Shown piece after piece: positions 8,450 through 16,560 of a stretch of 64,000 bases of DNA (positions are counted from its first letter, which is position 1; every line of letters starts with the position of its first letter). Both the position numbers and the translations under genes were made by a program. This DNA comes from Streptomyces sp. ISL-100 (GTDB lineage: Bacteria; Actinomycetota; Actinomycetes; Streptomycetales; Streptomycetaceae), in NCBI RefSeq assembly GCF_018614615.1, contig NZ_JAGGOK010000036.1, positions 124,001 through 188,000 of the forward strand. Direction: 5' to 3'. The notes under the pieces were generated by a model that did no database searches, had not been told where the DNA came from, and saw nothing but the letters and a program-made list of their open reading frames with translations.

Positions 8450-9363
8450 AGCCCGACCTTTCGGTAGCGGCGCATCAGCACGGCGTACGAGCCGCAGACG
8501 AGCGCGAGGACGGCGAGCAGGTAGACCACGCCACTGCCGGCCGAGGGGCCTTCCCCTCCGGGGAAGGCTGAAGTGGCGCCGAGGAAAGCGGTCTGTACGC
8601 CGTCGATGAGTGTGACGGGCGAGAAGAGCCCGAGCCACTCGACGGCCCCGGTGGAGCCCTGGTCCCAGGCGATCGCCTGGACGGTGGACACCGCGCCGTA
8701 CGAGATCGTCAGTACGGCGATGACGGCGGCCACTCCGAAGCCGCGTCGCGGGGTGAGGGCGGCCATCACCAGGCCGAGGCCGGCGAAGAGGACGGACAGC
8801 AGTGCCACGGAGACCAGCCCCTGTGCGAACGCCTTCGTCTGGTCCGCGAAGTCGAATTCGGCGAGCAGCGCACCGGCGTACAGGATCACCAGAGGGGTCG
8901 CCGTGAGGATGAAGAGGGCCGACGCCATCGCCGCGAACTTGGCGAGGACGTAGTCGGCGCGCTCGATGGGGCGGGAGAAGTACAGCGAGACGCTTTTGAA
9001 GCGCAGGTCGCGCGATACGGACTGCGGGGCCTGGGAGGCCAGGTAGAGCCCGATGACGGCCTGCATGACGATCGCGTAGCGCGTGTACTCCAGCGGCAGG
9101 TCGGTCATGGTGGGGACGGAGACGGCGACCGCGACTATGATCGCCGCGACCAGGCACATCACCGCGAAGAGGATCATCGGCAGCACTTTGGACTTGGCGC
9201 TGCGGCCCAGTCCGTACGCGCCGCGCAGGGACTGCGAGAAGAGCGAGCGGCGTGCGTACGCCCGGCCCAGGCGGGGTCCGTCGTACGACCGGTAGCCGAT
9301 GTTGTGGATACGGGCCGGGTCGGTGCCCGGTGCACCGTTCGGTGTCGTGAGGTCAGCTGCCAT
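8446..9363 (-). CDS. ABC-2 type transporter permease
   Basis: A 305-residue membrane protein with a cytoplasmic N-terminus carrying the IGYRSYDGPRLGR motif (about residues 20-35), common to this permease family, then about six hydrophobic segments. The open frame extends upstream, but ATG 9363 has a GGGAGA ribosome site and gives the conserved N-terminus. Its start overlaps the stop of the upstream ATPase by 11 bp, and its own stop overlaps the next ATPase start (GTGA), so all three are coupled. It is the likely channel partner of the ATPase at 9353-10384. Confidence 0.87.
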   Translation of the reverse strand: MAADLTTPNGAPGTDPARIHNIGYRSYDGPRLGRAYARRSLFSQSLRGAYGLGRSAKSKVLPMILFAVMCLVAAIIVAVAVSVPTMTDLPLEYTRYAIVMQAVIGLYLASQAPQSVSRDLRFKSVSLYFSRPIERADYVLAKFAAMASALFILTATPLVILYAGALLAEFDFADQTKAFAQGLVSVALLSVLFAGLGLVMAALTPRRGFGVAAVIAVLTISYGAVSTVQAIAWDQGSTGAVEWLGLFSPVTLIDGVQTAFLGATSAFPGGEGPSAGSGVVYLLAVLALVCGSYAVLMRRYRKVGL

Positions 9364-10384
9364 CGCGGCTGTCTCCCTTCTGCGGCATGGCGGCTGCGAC
9401 GGGCTCGCGGGCCTCGACGGCTGCCTCTGTGCCTGCTTCCGCGTGCTCGTTGGTGCGGAAGACCTCCGCGATGTGGTGCCTGCGCTGTTCCATCCGTACG
9501 AGCCCGATTCCGAGGTCGGCGACGGCGTCCCGCACCAGGTCGTACGTCTGCTCACCGGTCGCTTCGATGAGCAGGATGTGGCCCGCGCCCGGCAGGCCTT
9601 CCTCCGCGCTCGCGTGGAGCGTCACTCCCGCGGCGGTCAGGGCTTCGCGCAGGGCGCCCGTACCGTCCGGATGGGTGTCGCTGTCCGTCACTTCGACGGC
9701 GAGCGTGGCCGTGGTCTGCGTGAAGTCGCTGGTGGAGCTGGAGCGGAGCAGCTTGCCGCCGTCGATGACGACGACGTGGTCGCAGGTGCGCTCGAGCTCG
9801 CCGAGGAGGTGCGAGGTGACCAGGACCGAGATGCCGAAGTCGGTGTAGACGCGGCGGATGAGGCCGAGCATCTCGTCGCGGCCGACCGGGTCAAGGCCGT
9901 TGGTCGGCTCGTCGAGGAGGACGAGTTTCGGGTCGTGGACCAGGGCCTGGGCCAGTTTCACGCGCTGCTTCATGCCGGTCGAGTAACCGCCGATGGGACG
10001 GTAGCGCTCCTCGTACAGGCCGACGTGGCGCAGTGTGTCGGCGGTGCGCTCGCGGGCGGCGGTCGGCGGGAGCCCCGACATGCGTGCCATGTGGACGACG
10101 AACTCGGTGGCCGAGACGTCGGGTGGCAGCGCGTCGTGTTCGGGCATGTAGCCGACCTGCTCGCGGATGGCGCCGCCGCTGGTGGCGACGTCCAGGCCCA
10201 GCACGGCAGCGGTGCCCTCCGTGGCGGGGGACAGACCCAGCAGGATCTTGATCAAGGTGGACTTGCCGGCTCCGTTGGCGCCCACCAGGCCGGTAACACC
10301 GGGTCCGATGTCCAAGGAGAGCCGGTCAAGAGCGGTCACCCTCGGGAACCGCTTGCTCAGGCTTTCGGTCGCGATCACAGTCAC
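9353..10384 (-). CDS. ABC transporter ATP-binding protein
   Basis: A nucleotide-binding subunit and first gene of the four-gene ABC operon. Walker A (GANGAGKST) is at residues 35-43 if translation starts at GTG 10384, the signature region is YSTGMKQRVKLAQA, and Walker B is LVLLDEPTNGLDP. The last 90 residues form an accessory domain. The start is uncertain: GTG 10384 or GTG 10378 give the expected start a few residues before the first strand, and a TTG at 10453 would add 23 residues. Two ATPase/permease pairs in one operon suggest either two related exporters or one heteromeric complex. Confidence 0.85.
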   Translation of the reverse strand: MTVIATESLSKRFPRVTALDRLSLDIGPGVTGLVGANGAGKSTLIKILLGLSPATEGTAAVLGLDVATSGGAIREQVGYMPEHDALPPDVSATEFVVHMARMSGLPPTAARERTADTLRHVGLYEERYRPIGGYSTGMKQRVKLAQALVHDPKLVLLDEPTNGLDPVGRDEMLGLIRRVYTDFGISVLVTSHLLGELERTCDHVVVIDGGKLLRSSSTSDFTQTTATLAVEVTDSDTHPDGTGALREALTAAGVTLHASAEEGLPGAGHILLIEATGEQTYDLVRDAVADLGIGLVRMEQRRHHIAEVFRTNEHAEAGTEAAVEAREPVAAAMPQKGDSRDGS

Positions 10385-10596
10385 GTTTTTGAAGGTAGTG
10401 GCGCGGACCACATCACGCGTCAGACCAGGCGGCTGGATCGGTGTCCGACTCAAGGCGTACGGGCCCGTAGGGGGCGGCGGTCCGGCGTGAAGTTTCCACA
10501 GGTAACACCCGACCCCTTGACGTCGCCGCCGGGCATTGTCACATTCATCAGTGTCAAGTTACGTACGCGTACCGCAACACGGGACGGACAGGTGGC

Positions 10597-11466
10597 ATGG
10601 CTTCAGCAGCAGTCTCAGCAGTCTCTGCGTCGCAGAGCGAACCCACGGCGCAGCTGCGGGGGTTCCGGGAGGTGCAGCGCCTCGCCTACGCCTGCGCGGA
10701 AGCCGTCGCGGCCCAGCTCAAGCCGGGGGTGACGGAGCGCGAGGCGGCGCGGATGCAGCGCGACTGGCTGCGCGAGCGGGGCGTGAAGGACTGGTTCCAC
10801 TTGCCTTTCGCCTGGTTCGGGGACCGTACGGCCTTCGTGAATTTCCGGGTGCCGTTGCAGTTCTTCCCGACGAACCGGCGGCTGGAGCCGGGGATGCCGT
10901 TCATCCTCGACATGGCCCCGGTCTACCAGGGCTTCACCTCGGACATCGGCTACTCGGGATGCCTCGGCCTCAACCCTGTGCACGACAAACTCCTCGCCGA
11001 TCTCGAACCGCACCGCGAGCTGATCCTGCGCGAGGTGCGCGAACGGCGGCCGCTGCGCGAAATCTATGAGGACGTCGAGCGGCTCATGGCCCGCCAGGGG
11101 TACGCCAACCGGCATCGCGCGTACCCCTTCGGCGTCATCGCCCACAAGGTCGACCGGGTCAAGGAGCGCCGCTGGTCGCCGCATCTCTTCGGGTTCGGCA
11201 CACAGTCGCTGAAGGGGCTGGCGAGCGACGCCCTGCACGGGCACCGCGACGGCTGGTCGCCGCTGTGGAGCCCGTACAAATTCTCCGACCACCCGCCCCG
11301 GCCGGGCCTGTGGGCGGTCGAACCGCACCTCGGATTCCGGGGTACGGGCGCCAAGTTCGAAGAGATCCTGGTGGTGACGGACTCCAAGGATCCGGAGCAG
11401 AGCGCGTTCTGGCTCGACGACGATCTGCCGCACGTGCGGCGCTGGGCAGAGGAGAAGTCGGCGTGA
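10597..11466 (+). CDS. M24-family (creatinase/aminopeptidase fold) metal-dependent protein
   Basis: A 289-residue pita-bread-fold protein related to Xaa-Pro aminopeptidase and methionine aminopeptidase. The five dinuclear-metal ligands can be followed: Asp105 (FILDMAP), Asp116 (TSDIGYS), a His probably at 183 (IAHKV), Glu242 (AVEPHLGF) and Glu255/256 (FEEILVV). The N-terminal domain of true Xaa-Pro peptidases is missing. ATG 10597 follows AGGTGG. It heads an operon with an EphD-like fusion, a PF10118 protein and a MerR regulator, overlapping the next gene by four bases (GTGA). That context suggests small-molecule or lipid hydrolysis rather than general peptide turnover (inference). Confidence 0.82.
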   Translation: MASAAVSAVSASQSEPTAQLRGFREVQRLAYACAEAVAAQLKPGVTEREAARMQRDWLRERGVKDWFHLPFAWFGDRTAFVNFRVPLQFFPTNRRLEPGMPFILDMAPVYQGFTSDIGYSGCLGLNPVHDKLLADLEPHRELILREVRERRPLREIYEDVERLMARQGYANRHRAYPFGVIAHKVDRVKERRWSPHLFGFGTQSLKGLASDALHGHRDGWSPLWSPYKFSDHPPRPGLWAVEPHLGFRGTGAKFEEILVVTDSKDPEQSAFWLDDDLPHVRRWAEEKSA

Positions 11467-13232
11467 GTATCCAGGGAGCCACCGAGCGGTGGGTGCGGAC
11501 GGGCGGAGTCGAGCTGTGCGTCGCCGAGCTGGGCGATGCGGCGCGGCCGACCGTACTGCTGGTGCACGGCTATCCGGACAGCAAGGAGGTGTGGACGGAG
11601 GTCGCTGGGCGGCTCGCCGAGCACTTTCATGTGGTGCTGTACGACGTACGGGGCCACGGCAGATCGACCGCACCCCAGCCGCTGCGCGGCGGTTTCACGC
11701 TGGAGAAGCTGACGGACGACTTCCTGGCGGTCGCGGACGCGGTGAGCCCGGGCAAGCCGGTGCACCTGGTCGGGCACGACTGGGGATCCGTGCAGGCCTG
11801 GGAGTTCGTCACGGTCAAGCGGACTGAGGGAAGGATCGCCTCATTCACGTCGATGTCCGGTCCTTGCCTGGACCACTTCGGGCACTGGATCAAGAAGCGG
11901 ATGGCACGGCCGACCCCGCGCAGGGCCGCCCAGCTGCTCGGGCAGGGCGCCAAGTCCTGGTACGTGTACATGCTGCATACGCCCGTGCTGCCGGAGCTGG
12001 CCTGGCGGGGCCCGCTCGGCAAGCAGTGGCCCAAGATCCTCCAGCGGGTCGAGAAGGTGCCGGCCGGTGACTACCCGACGGCGTCCCTGCCCCAGGACGC
12101 GGCGCACGGCGCCTGGCTCTACCGCGACAACATCCGCGCCCGGCTGCGCCGGCCGCGCACCGACGCGTACGCCCACGCCCCCGTCCAGCTGATCACGCCG
12201 ACCGGCGACATCTTCCTCTCGGAGCGGCTGTACGACGACCTGGAGCAGTGGGCGCCGCAGCTGGTGCGGCGCTCGCTGCCCGCCAAGCACTGGGTGCCGC
12301 GCACCCGCCCCGATCAGCTGGCGGCGTGGATCAGCGAGTTCGTCACGGCCAACGAGGACACAGCGGCAGGGGTGGCGCCCAGGGAGACGGCGGCGAGCGG
12401 CCCGTACGCCGACCGGTTCGGTGGCCAGCTCGTCCTGGTGACGGGCGCGGCCAGCGGCATCGGACGCGCCACCGCCTACGCGTTCGCCGAGGCCGGGGCG
12501 CGGATCGTGGCCGTCGACCGGGACGCGGAGGGCGCGGCCCGCACGGCGGAGATGGCCCGGCTGATCGGGGCGCCGAAGGCCTGGGCAGAGACGGTCGACG
12601 TCAGTGACGAGCAGGCGATGGAGAAGCTCGCCGAGAAGGTCGCCACCGAGTACGGCGTCGTGGACGTCCTGGTGAACAACGCCGGGGTCGGCATTTCCGG
12701 CTCCTTCCTGAACACCACCTCGGAGGACTGGAAAAAGGTCCTCGATGTGAACCTGTGGGGCGTCATCCACGGCTGCCGCCTCTTCGGCAAGCAGATGGCC
12801 GACCGGGGCCAGGGCGGCCACATCGTCAACACCGCGTCGGCGGCGGCGTACCAGCCGTCAAAGGTCCTGCCCGCCTACAGCACCTCGAAGGCTGCGGTGC
12901 TGATGCTGAGCGAATGCCTGCGGGCGGAATTGGCCGGCCAGGGCATCGGGGTCAGCGCGATCTGTCCCGGGCTCGTGAACACCAACATCACATCGACCGC
13001 ACGGTTCGCCGGGGTCACGGTGGCCGAGGAGAAGCGCAGGCAGCAGAAGTCGGCGCGCCTGTACGGGCTGCGCAACTACCCGCCGGAGAAGGTCGCCGAC
13101 GCGGTCCTGAAGGCCGTCGTACGCAACCAGGCGGTCGTGCCGGTGACGCCCGAAGCGCGCGGCGCCCACTTCCTGTCGCGCTTCGCACCGAAGACGCTGC
13201 GCGCGATCGCCAGGCTGGAGCCGCCACTGTGA
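11463..13232 (+). CDS. Bifunctional alpha/beta-hydrolase / short-chain dehydrogenase (EphD-like fusion)
   Basis: A 589-residue two-domain enzyme. Residues 1-295 are an alpha/beta hydrolase of the epoxide-hydrolase type, with oxyanion motif HGYPDS (His35) and nucleophile motif GHDWGS (Asp106). Residues 318-589 are a short-chain dehydrogenase with TGAASGIG at about 327-334, NNAG, and the YxxxK pair Tyr472/Lys476. This architecture and length match mycobacterial EphD, linked to mycolic-acid and lipid metabolism; Streptomyces makes no mycolates, so the substrate must differ. GTG 11463 overlaps the upstream stop (GTGA), and its own stop overlaps the next start. Confidence 0.9.
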   Translation: MSIQGATERWVRTGGVELCVAELGDAARPTVLLVHGYPDSKEVWTEVAGRLAEHFHVVLYDVRGHGRSTAPQPLRGGFTLEKLTDDFLAVADAVSPGKPVHLVGHDWGSVQAWEFVTVKRTEGRIASFTSMSGPCLDHFGHWIKKRMARPTPRRAAQLLGQGAKSWYVYMLHTPVLPELAWRGPLGKQWPKILQRVEKVPAGDYPTASLPQDAAHGAWLYRDNIRARLRRPRTDAYAHAPVQLITPTGDIFLSERLYDDLEQWAPQLVRRSLPAKHWVPRTRPDQLAAWISEFVTANEDTAAGVAPRETAASGPYADRFGGQLVLVTGAASGIGRATAYAFAEAGARIVAVDRDAEGAARTAEMARLIGAPKAWAETVDVSDEQAMEKLAEKVATEYGVVDVLVNNAGVGISGSFLNTTSEDWKKVLDVNLWGVIHGCRLFGKQMADRGQGGHIVNTASAAAYQPSKVLPAYSTSKAAVLMLSECLRAELAGQGIGVSAICPGLVNTNITSTARFAGVTVAEEKRRQQKSARLYGLRNYPPEKVADAVLKAVVRNQAVVPVTPEARGAHFLSRFAPKTLRAIARLEPPL

Positions 13233-14137
13233 GCACCGACGAGCAGTACGCCATCACCCCGCGCCGGGTCTCCTTCGACTGGCGCGAGACGCCCCTGCAC
13301 TGGATACCGGACGAGCCCACGGCCACGCACGTGATCAATGTGCTGCATCTGCTGCTGCCGGCAGGGGAGCGGTGGTTCGTCAGGGTCTTCAAGGAAGCGC
13401 TGCCGCTCGTCCGTGACCCGCGACTACTGAAGGACGTCAAGGGGTTCATGGGGCAGGAAGCGACGCACAGCGTGCAGCACGCCTATGTGCTGAACCACCT
13501 GGCCGAGCAGAACCTGGACACCGGCGCGTACACGAAGCACGTGGACTTCCTCTTCGAGAAGCTCCTCGGCGAGGCGCCTCCCTTCGGGGTGCCGATACCG
13601 GCGCAGGAGTGGCTGCGCTTCCGGCTGTCGCTGGTCGCCGCGATCGAGCAGTTCACGGCGGTCCTGGGGAACTGGGTGCTGCACGCCGAGGGCCTGGACC
13701 ACGCCGACCCGGACGCCGTGATGCTCGACCTGCTGCGCTGGCACGGCGCGGAGGAGGTCGAGCACCGGGCCGTGGCCTTCGACATGTACCAGCACTGCGG
13801 GGGCACGGGGCTGCCCCGGTACGTCCGCCGCGCCGAGGGGATGGTGGTGGTCGCCCCGGTGCTGCTGTGGCTGTGGGCGTGGGGAGCGGCGTATCTGATA
13901 CGCCACGATCCGCAGCTGGCGGGCCGGCTGCGGTACTCGCTGCGCGAGCACAACAGGGCGGTCGCCAAGGGCCTGCTGCCGACCTGGCGCGAGCTGGGCG
14001 CCGCGATACCGCGCTACTTCCGGCGGTCGTACCATCCCTCGCAGGAAGGCTCGCTGCGCAAGGCCGTCGAATACCTCGCGACCTCGCCCGCGGCCCGTGC
14101 CGCGGCGGGGGCGGTGGGACGGGCGGCGATGTCATAG
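13229..14137 (+). CDS. Predicted metal-dependent hydrolase, PF10118 family
   Basis: A 302-residue mostly helical protein of the PF10118/COG3687 family. Conserved acidic and His residues that likely bind metal are visible in MGQEATHSVQH (about residues 73-83), IEQFTA near 138 and HGAEEVEHRAVAF near 172-184, a pattern of E-x-x-H-like pairs resembling ferritin-type diiron helices. A hydrophobic stretch near 205-225 could associate with membrane. No reaction is established for the family. GTG 13229 overlaps the stop of the EphD-like gene (GTGA), so it is co-translated with it. Confidence 0.8.
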   Translation: MSTDEQYAITPRRVSFDWRETPLHWIPDEPTATHVINVLHLLLPAGERWFVRVFKEALPLVRDPRLLKDVKGFMGQEATHSVQHAYVLNHLAEQNLDTGAYTKHVDFLFEKLLGEAPPFGVPIPAQEWLRFRLSLVAAIEQFTAVLGNWVLHAEGLDHADPDAVMLDLLRWHGAEEVEHRAVAFDMYQHCGGTGLPRYVRRAEGMVVVAPVLLWLWAWGAAYLIRHDPQLAGRLRYSLREHNRAVAKGLLPTWRELGAAIPRYFRRSYHPSQEGSLRKAVEYLATSPAARAAAGAVGRAAMS

Positions 14138-14162
14138 GTGAGAAGGACAAGGGAGTGAAGGC

Positions 14163-15122
14163 GTGAGCGGGTCCGGGCAGCGGGCAGCCGAGTACCGGAT
14201 CGAGGACCTCGCGCACCTCAGCGGTGCCACGGTCCGTACGATCCGCGCCTACCAGGACCGCGGGCTGCTGCCCAAGCCGGAGCGGCGCGGGCGGTCCAAT
14301 GTGTACGGGGACACGCATCTGGCCCGGCTCCACCAGATCGCCGGCCTCCTCGACCGCGGCTACACCCTGGCCAGCATCAAGGAGCTGCTGGAGGCGTGGG
14401 ACGCGGGGAAGGGGCTCGGCGGGGTGCTCGGACTCGTCACCGAGGTCGACGGTCCGTGGACGGACGAGGAGGCGGACCGGATTTCGCGTGCCGAGCTCGA
14501 CGAGCGGTTCGGCGGAAAGCCCGACGACGCTGCGGTCGACGAGGCGGTCGAACTCGGGGTCCTGGAGCGCATTCCTGGGCGGGAGGACGAGTTCCTGGTG
14601 CCCTCACCTCAAGAGCTCGCTGTGGCGGTGGAGTTGCACGCGGCCGGCGTTCCGCTGCCCGCGATCTCGGGTCATCTGCGGGAACTTCGCGGGCAGGTGG
14701 AGCACATCGCCGCTCGTTTCCTGGAGTTCACTACCGAGCATGTCTTCGCCCGGTACCTCGGTCACCGGCCGCCCACGGACGCGGACGCGGCGGAGGCGGC
14801 GACGCTGGTGCGGCGGCTGAGGCCGCTCGCCCAGCAGACGGTCGACGCGGAACTTGCCCGCGCGATGCGGCTGTTCGCCACCCGCCACCTCCAGCAGCAC
14901 CTCGGCGCGGAAGCGCCGCCCGTAACCGACTCGGAGCCCGCCACGGTGACACTCCCCGAGGAAACAATGCGCGCTGTACGACGGCTGGTTGGGCCCGGCA
15001 ATGCTGCTGCCTTCATCGCTGCGGCGACTGAACGCGAGGTACAAGCCCGGGCATTGGATGCGTTTGCCGCAAATCACCGAACAGCGGGAGAAGTTGACCA
15101 AAGCACCTCAAATCGCATGTGA
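14163..15122 (+). CDS. MerR-family transcriptional regulator
   Basis: A 319-residue regulator, longer than classic MerR proteins (about 130-150). Residues 10-78 form the winged helix-turn-helix with the ARTIRAYQDRGLLP-like motif (here TVRTIRAYQDRGLLPKP). The remaining 240 residues are helical and have no metal-binding Cys pattern, so the effector is probably organic. GTG 14163 follows GGGAGTGAAGG. It is the last gene of the M24/EphD-like/PF10118 operon, 25 bp behind it, and is its likely regulator. Confidence 0.85.
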   Translation: MSGSGQRAAEYRIEDLAHLSGATVRTIRAYQDRGLLPKPERRGRSNVYGDTHLARLHQIAGLLDRGYTLASIKELLEAWDAGKGLGGVLGLVTEVDGPWTDEEADRISRAELDERFGGKPDDAAVDEAVELGVLERIPGREDEFLVPSPQELAVAVELHAAGVPLPAISGHLRELRGQVEHIAARFLEFTTEHVFARYLGHRPPTDADAAEAATLVRRLRPLAQQTVDAELARAMRLFATRHLQQHLGAEAPPVTDSEPATVTLPEETMRAVRRLVGPGNAAAFIAAATEREVQARALDAFAANHRTAGEVDQSTSNRM

Positions 15123-15123
15123 C

Positions 15124-15177
15124 TTGTCCACAGGGTCGTCAAATCCCTTGTGGAAAAGTCAACTTGACTGTGGATCA
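15124..15177. promoter_or_regulatory. DnaA-box trio between merR-type gene and kptA
   Basis: Within 54 bases lie TTGTCCACA at 15124-15132 (perfect), TGTGGAAAA at 15149-15157 (one mismatch on the opposite strand) and TGTGGATCA at 15169-15177 (one mismatch). The kptA promoter must lie in the same 111-bp gap. Confidence 0.55.
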
Positions 15178-15233
15178 AACCCGGACGACCAAATCAGTGG
15201 CGTGACGATCGTCTCGCCGGGCACTCTGACGCG

Positions 15234-15776
15234 ATGGACGAAAGACGCACCACGAAGGTCTCGAAGTACCTCTCGAAGCACCTGCGGCATCAGCCCGAAC
15301 GGATCGGGATCACGCTCGACGAAAACGGCTGGGTGGCGATCGACACCCTCCTCCGGGCCGCGGCCGCGCACGGCTTCCCCATCACCCGCGCGGAACTCGA
15401 CCACGTCGTCGCCGTCAACGACAAACAACGCTTCGCGATCAACGGCCCCCTGATCCGCGCCAGCCAGGGACACACGGTGGAAGTCGACCTGGGGCTCCCG
15501 GAGGCCGAGCCGCCGGCGTACCTCTACCACGGCACCGTCGCCCGCAGCCTCGATGCGATCCGGACCGAGGGCCTGCGCCCCATGGCCCGGCACGACGTCC
15601 ACCTCTCACCCGACCGCGAAACCGCCACCCGCGTCGGCGCCCGGCGCGGCCGCCCCGTCGTCATCAGCGTGCACGCCGGAGCCATGTACCGCGCCGGCCA
15701 TGTGTTCCGGGTGAGCGCCAACGGCGTATGGCTCACCGCGTCCGTACCGCCGGAGTACCTGCGCTTCCCGAGCTGA
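15234..15776 (+). CDS. kptA: RNA 2'-phosphotransferase (Tpt1/KptA)
   Basis: A 180-residue cytosolic enzyme, standard length. Family members transfer the 2'-phosphate at an RNA splice junction to NAD+, releasing ADP-ribose 1''-2''-cyclic phosphate and nicotinamide. The N-terminal domain has the LSKHLRHQP motif (Arg18, His19). The NAD-binding domain has LYHGT (His99), followed by the RPMARHDVHLS region with conserved Arg and His. Bacteria lack the tRNA splicing that makes such a substrate in yeast, so the natural role here is unknown; some members also ADP-ribosylate nucleic-acid ends. It is a single gene, preceded by a trio of DnaA boxes. Confidence 0.93.
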   Translation: MDERRTTKVSKYLSKHLRHQPERIGITLDENGWVAIDTLLRAAAAHGFPITRAELDHVVAVNDKQRFAINGPLIRASQGHTVEVDLGLPEAEPPAYLYHGTVARSLDAIRTEGLRPMARHDVHLSPDRETATRVGARRGRPVVISVHAGAMYRAGHVFRVSANGVWLTASVPPEYLRFPS

Positions 15777-15794
15777 GGCCCCTCCTGTCGGCCC

Positions 15795-16493
15795 TCAGCC
15801 CAGCGTCAGCCAGTGCAGGCCGTGGCGCTCCGCCGCTGTGCCTTCGCTCGCGGACATCGGCAGCCGCCCGGTCGCCTTGCGCAGGAACGTCGTACGGTCC
15901 CAGCCAGCCCCCGCCACGGTCACCGGCCTGTCGTACGGGCGCCCGTCGAGCAGCAGCCGTGCCACCACGTCCGCCGCCTCACCGGTCGGCCACGGCGGGT
16001 GGCCCAGCCCCGCCGCCACGTCGAAACCGTGCACGCACACCTCGACGACGCGGGTGACGAGGAAGTCGGACAGCAGCATCGCGTCACCGTGCCGGGTACG
16101 GACCTGCCGCTCCGGCGGCTCCTTGGCGCAGGCGGCGGCGACGGTGCGCCAGACGGCGTCGAAGTGCTCCGCCAGCGCCCGGCCGTCGTCATACGAGCCG
16201 GCGGACTCCTGAGCCGCCCCGATCCGTACTTCGTTGACGCCCGGCGAGAAGCGCTCGTCCGGCGCGTAGTAACCGGCAGCCGTCACCAGCGCACCCGACG
16301 GCTCGGGCTCGGGCTCCGCCAGCATCACGCCGACCCGGCCGACGGCGGCCGTCAGGTGGGCGAACACCTCACGCACGGTCCAGGGATCGCACGGGCTCGG
16401 CCGGTCCCACTCCGCTTCTGGGATTCCGCAGACCTTCTCGTACAAGCGCTGCGATTCGGCCCTGAAGGCCGCCAAAACCGTTTCCCCGTTCAT
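15795..16493 (-). CDS. Maleylpyruvate isomerase/DinB-family mycothiol-dependent protein
   Basis: A 232-residue four-helix-bundle protein of the mycothiol-dependent maleylpyruvate isomerase family. The MDMPI N-domain signature is seen as EWDRPSPCDPWTVREVFAHL (about residues 27-46); its His and two later residues (region VCVHGFDVAAGL near 155) form the metal site. ATG 16493 is chosen over GTG 16502 because AGGG lies 8 bases upstream of it. Many paralogues exist in Streptomyces, most with unknown thiol-transfer substrates. It is convergent with kptA. Confidence 0.82.
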   Translation of the reverse strand: MNGETVLAAFRAESQRLYEKVCGIPEAEWDRPSPCDPWTVREVFAHLTAAVGRVGVMLAEPEPEPSGALVTAAGYYAPDERFSPGVNEVRIGAAQESAGSYDDGRALAEHFDAVWRTVAAACAKEPPERQVRTRHGDAMLLSDFLVTRVVEVCVHGFDVAAGLGHPPWPTGEAADVVARLLLDGRPYDRPVTVAGAGWDRTTFLRKATGRLPMSASEGTAAERHGLHWLTLG

Positions 16494-16560
16494 ACGGAAC
16501 ACCCTAGGCAGTCCGGATGATCTTCGGCATGGAACGCCCGCACTTTCCTGGTCACAAACG

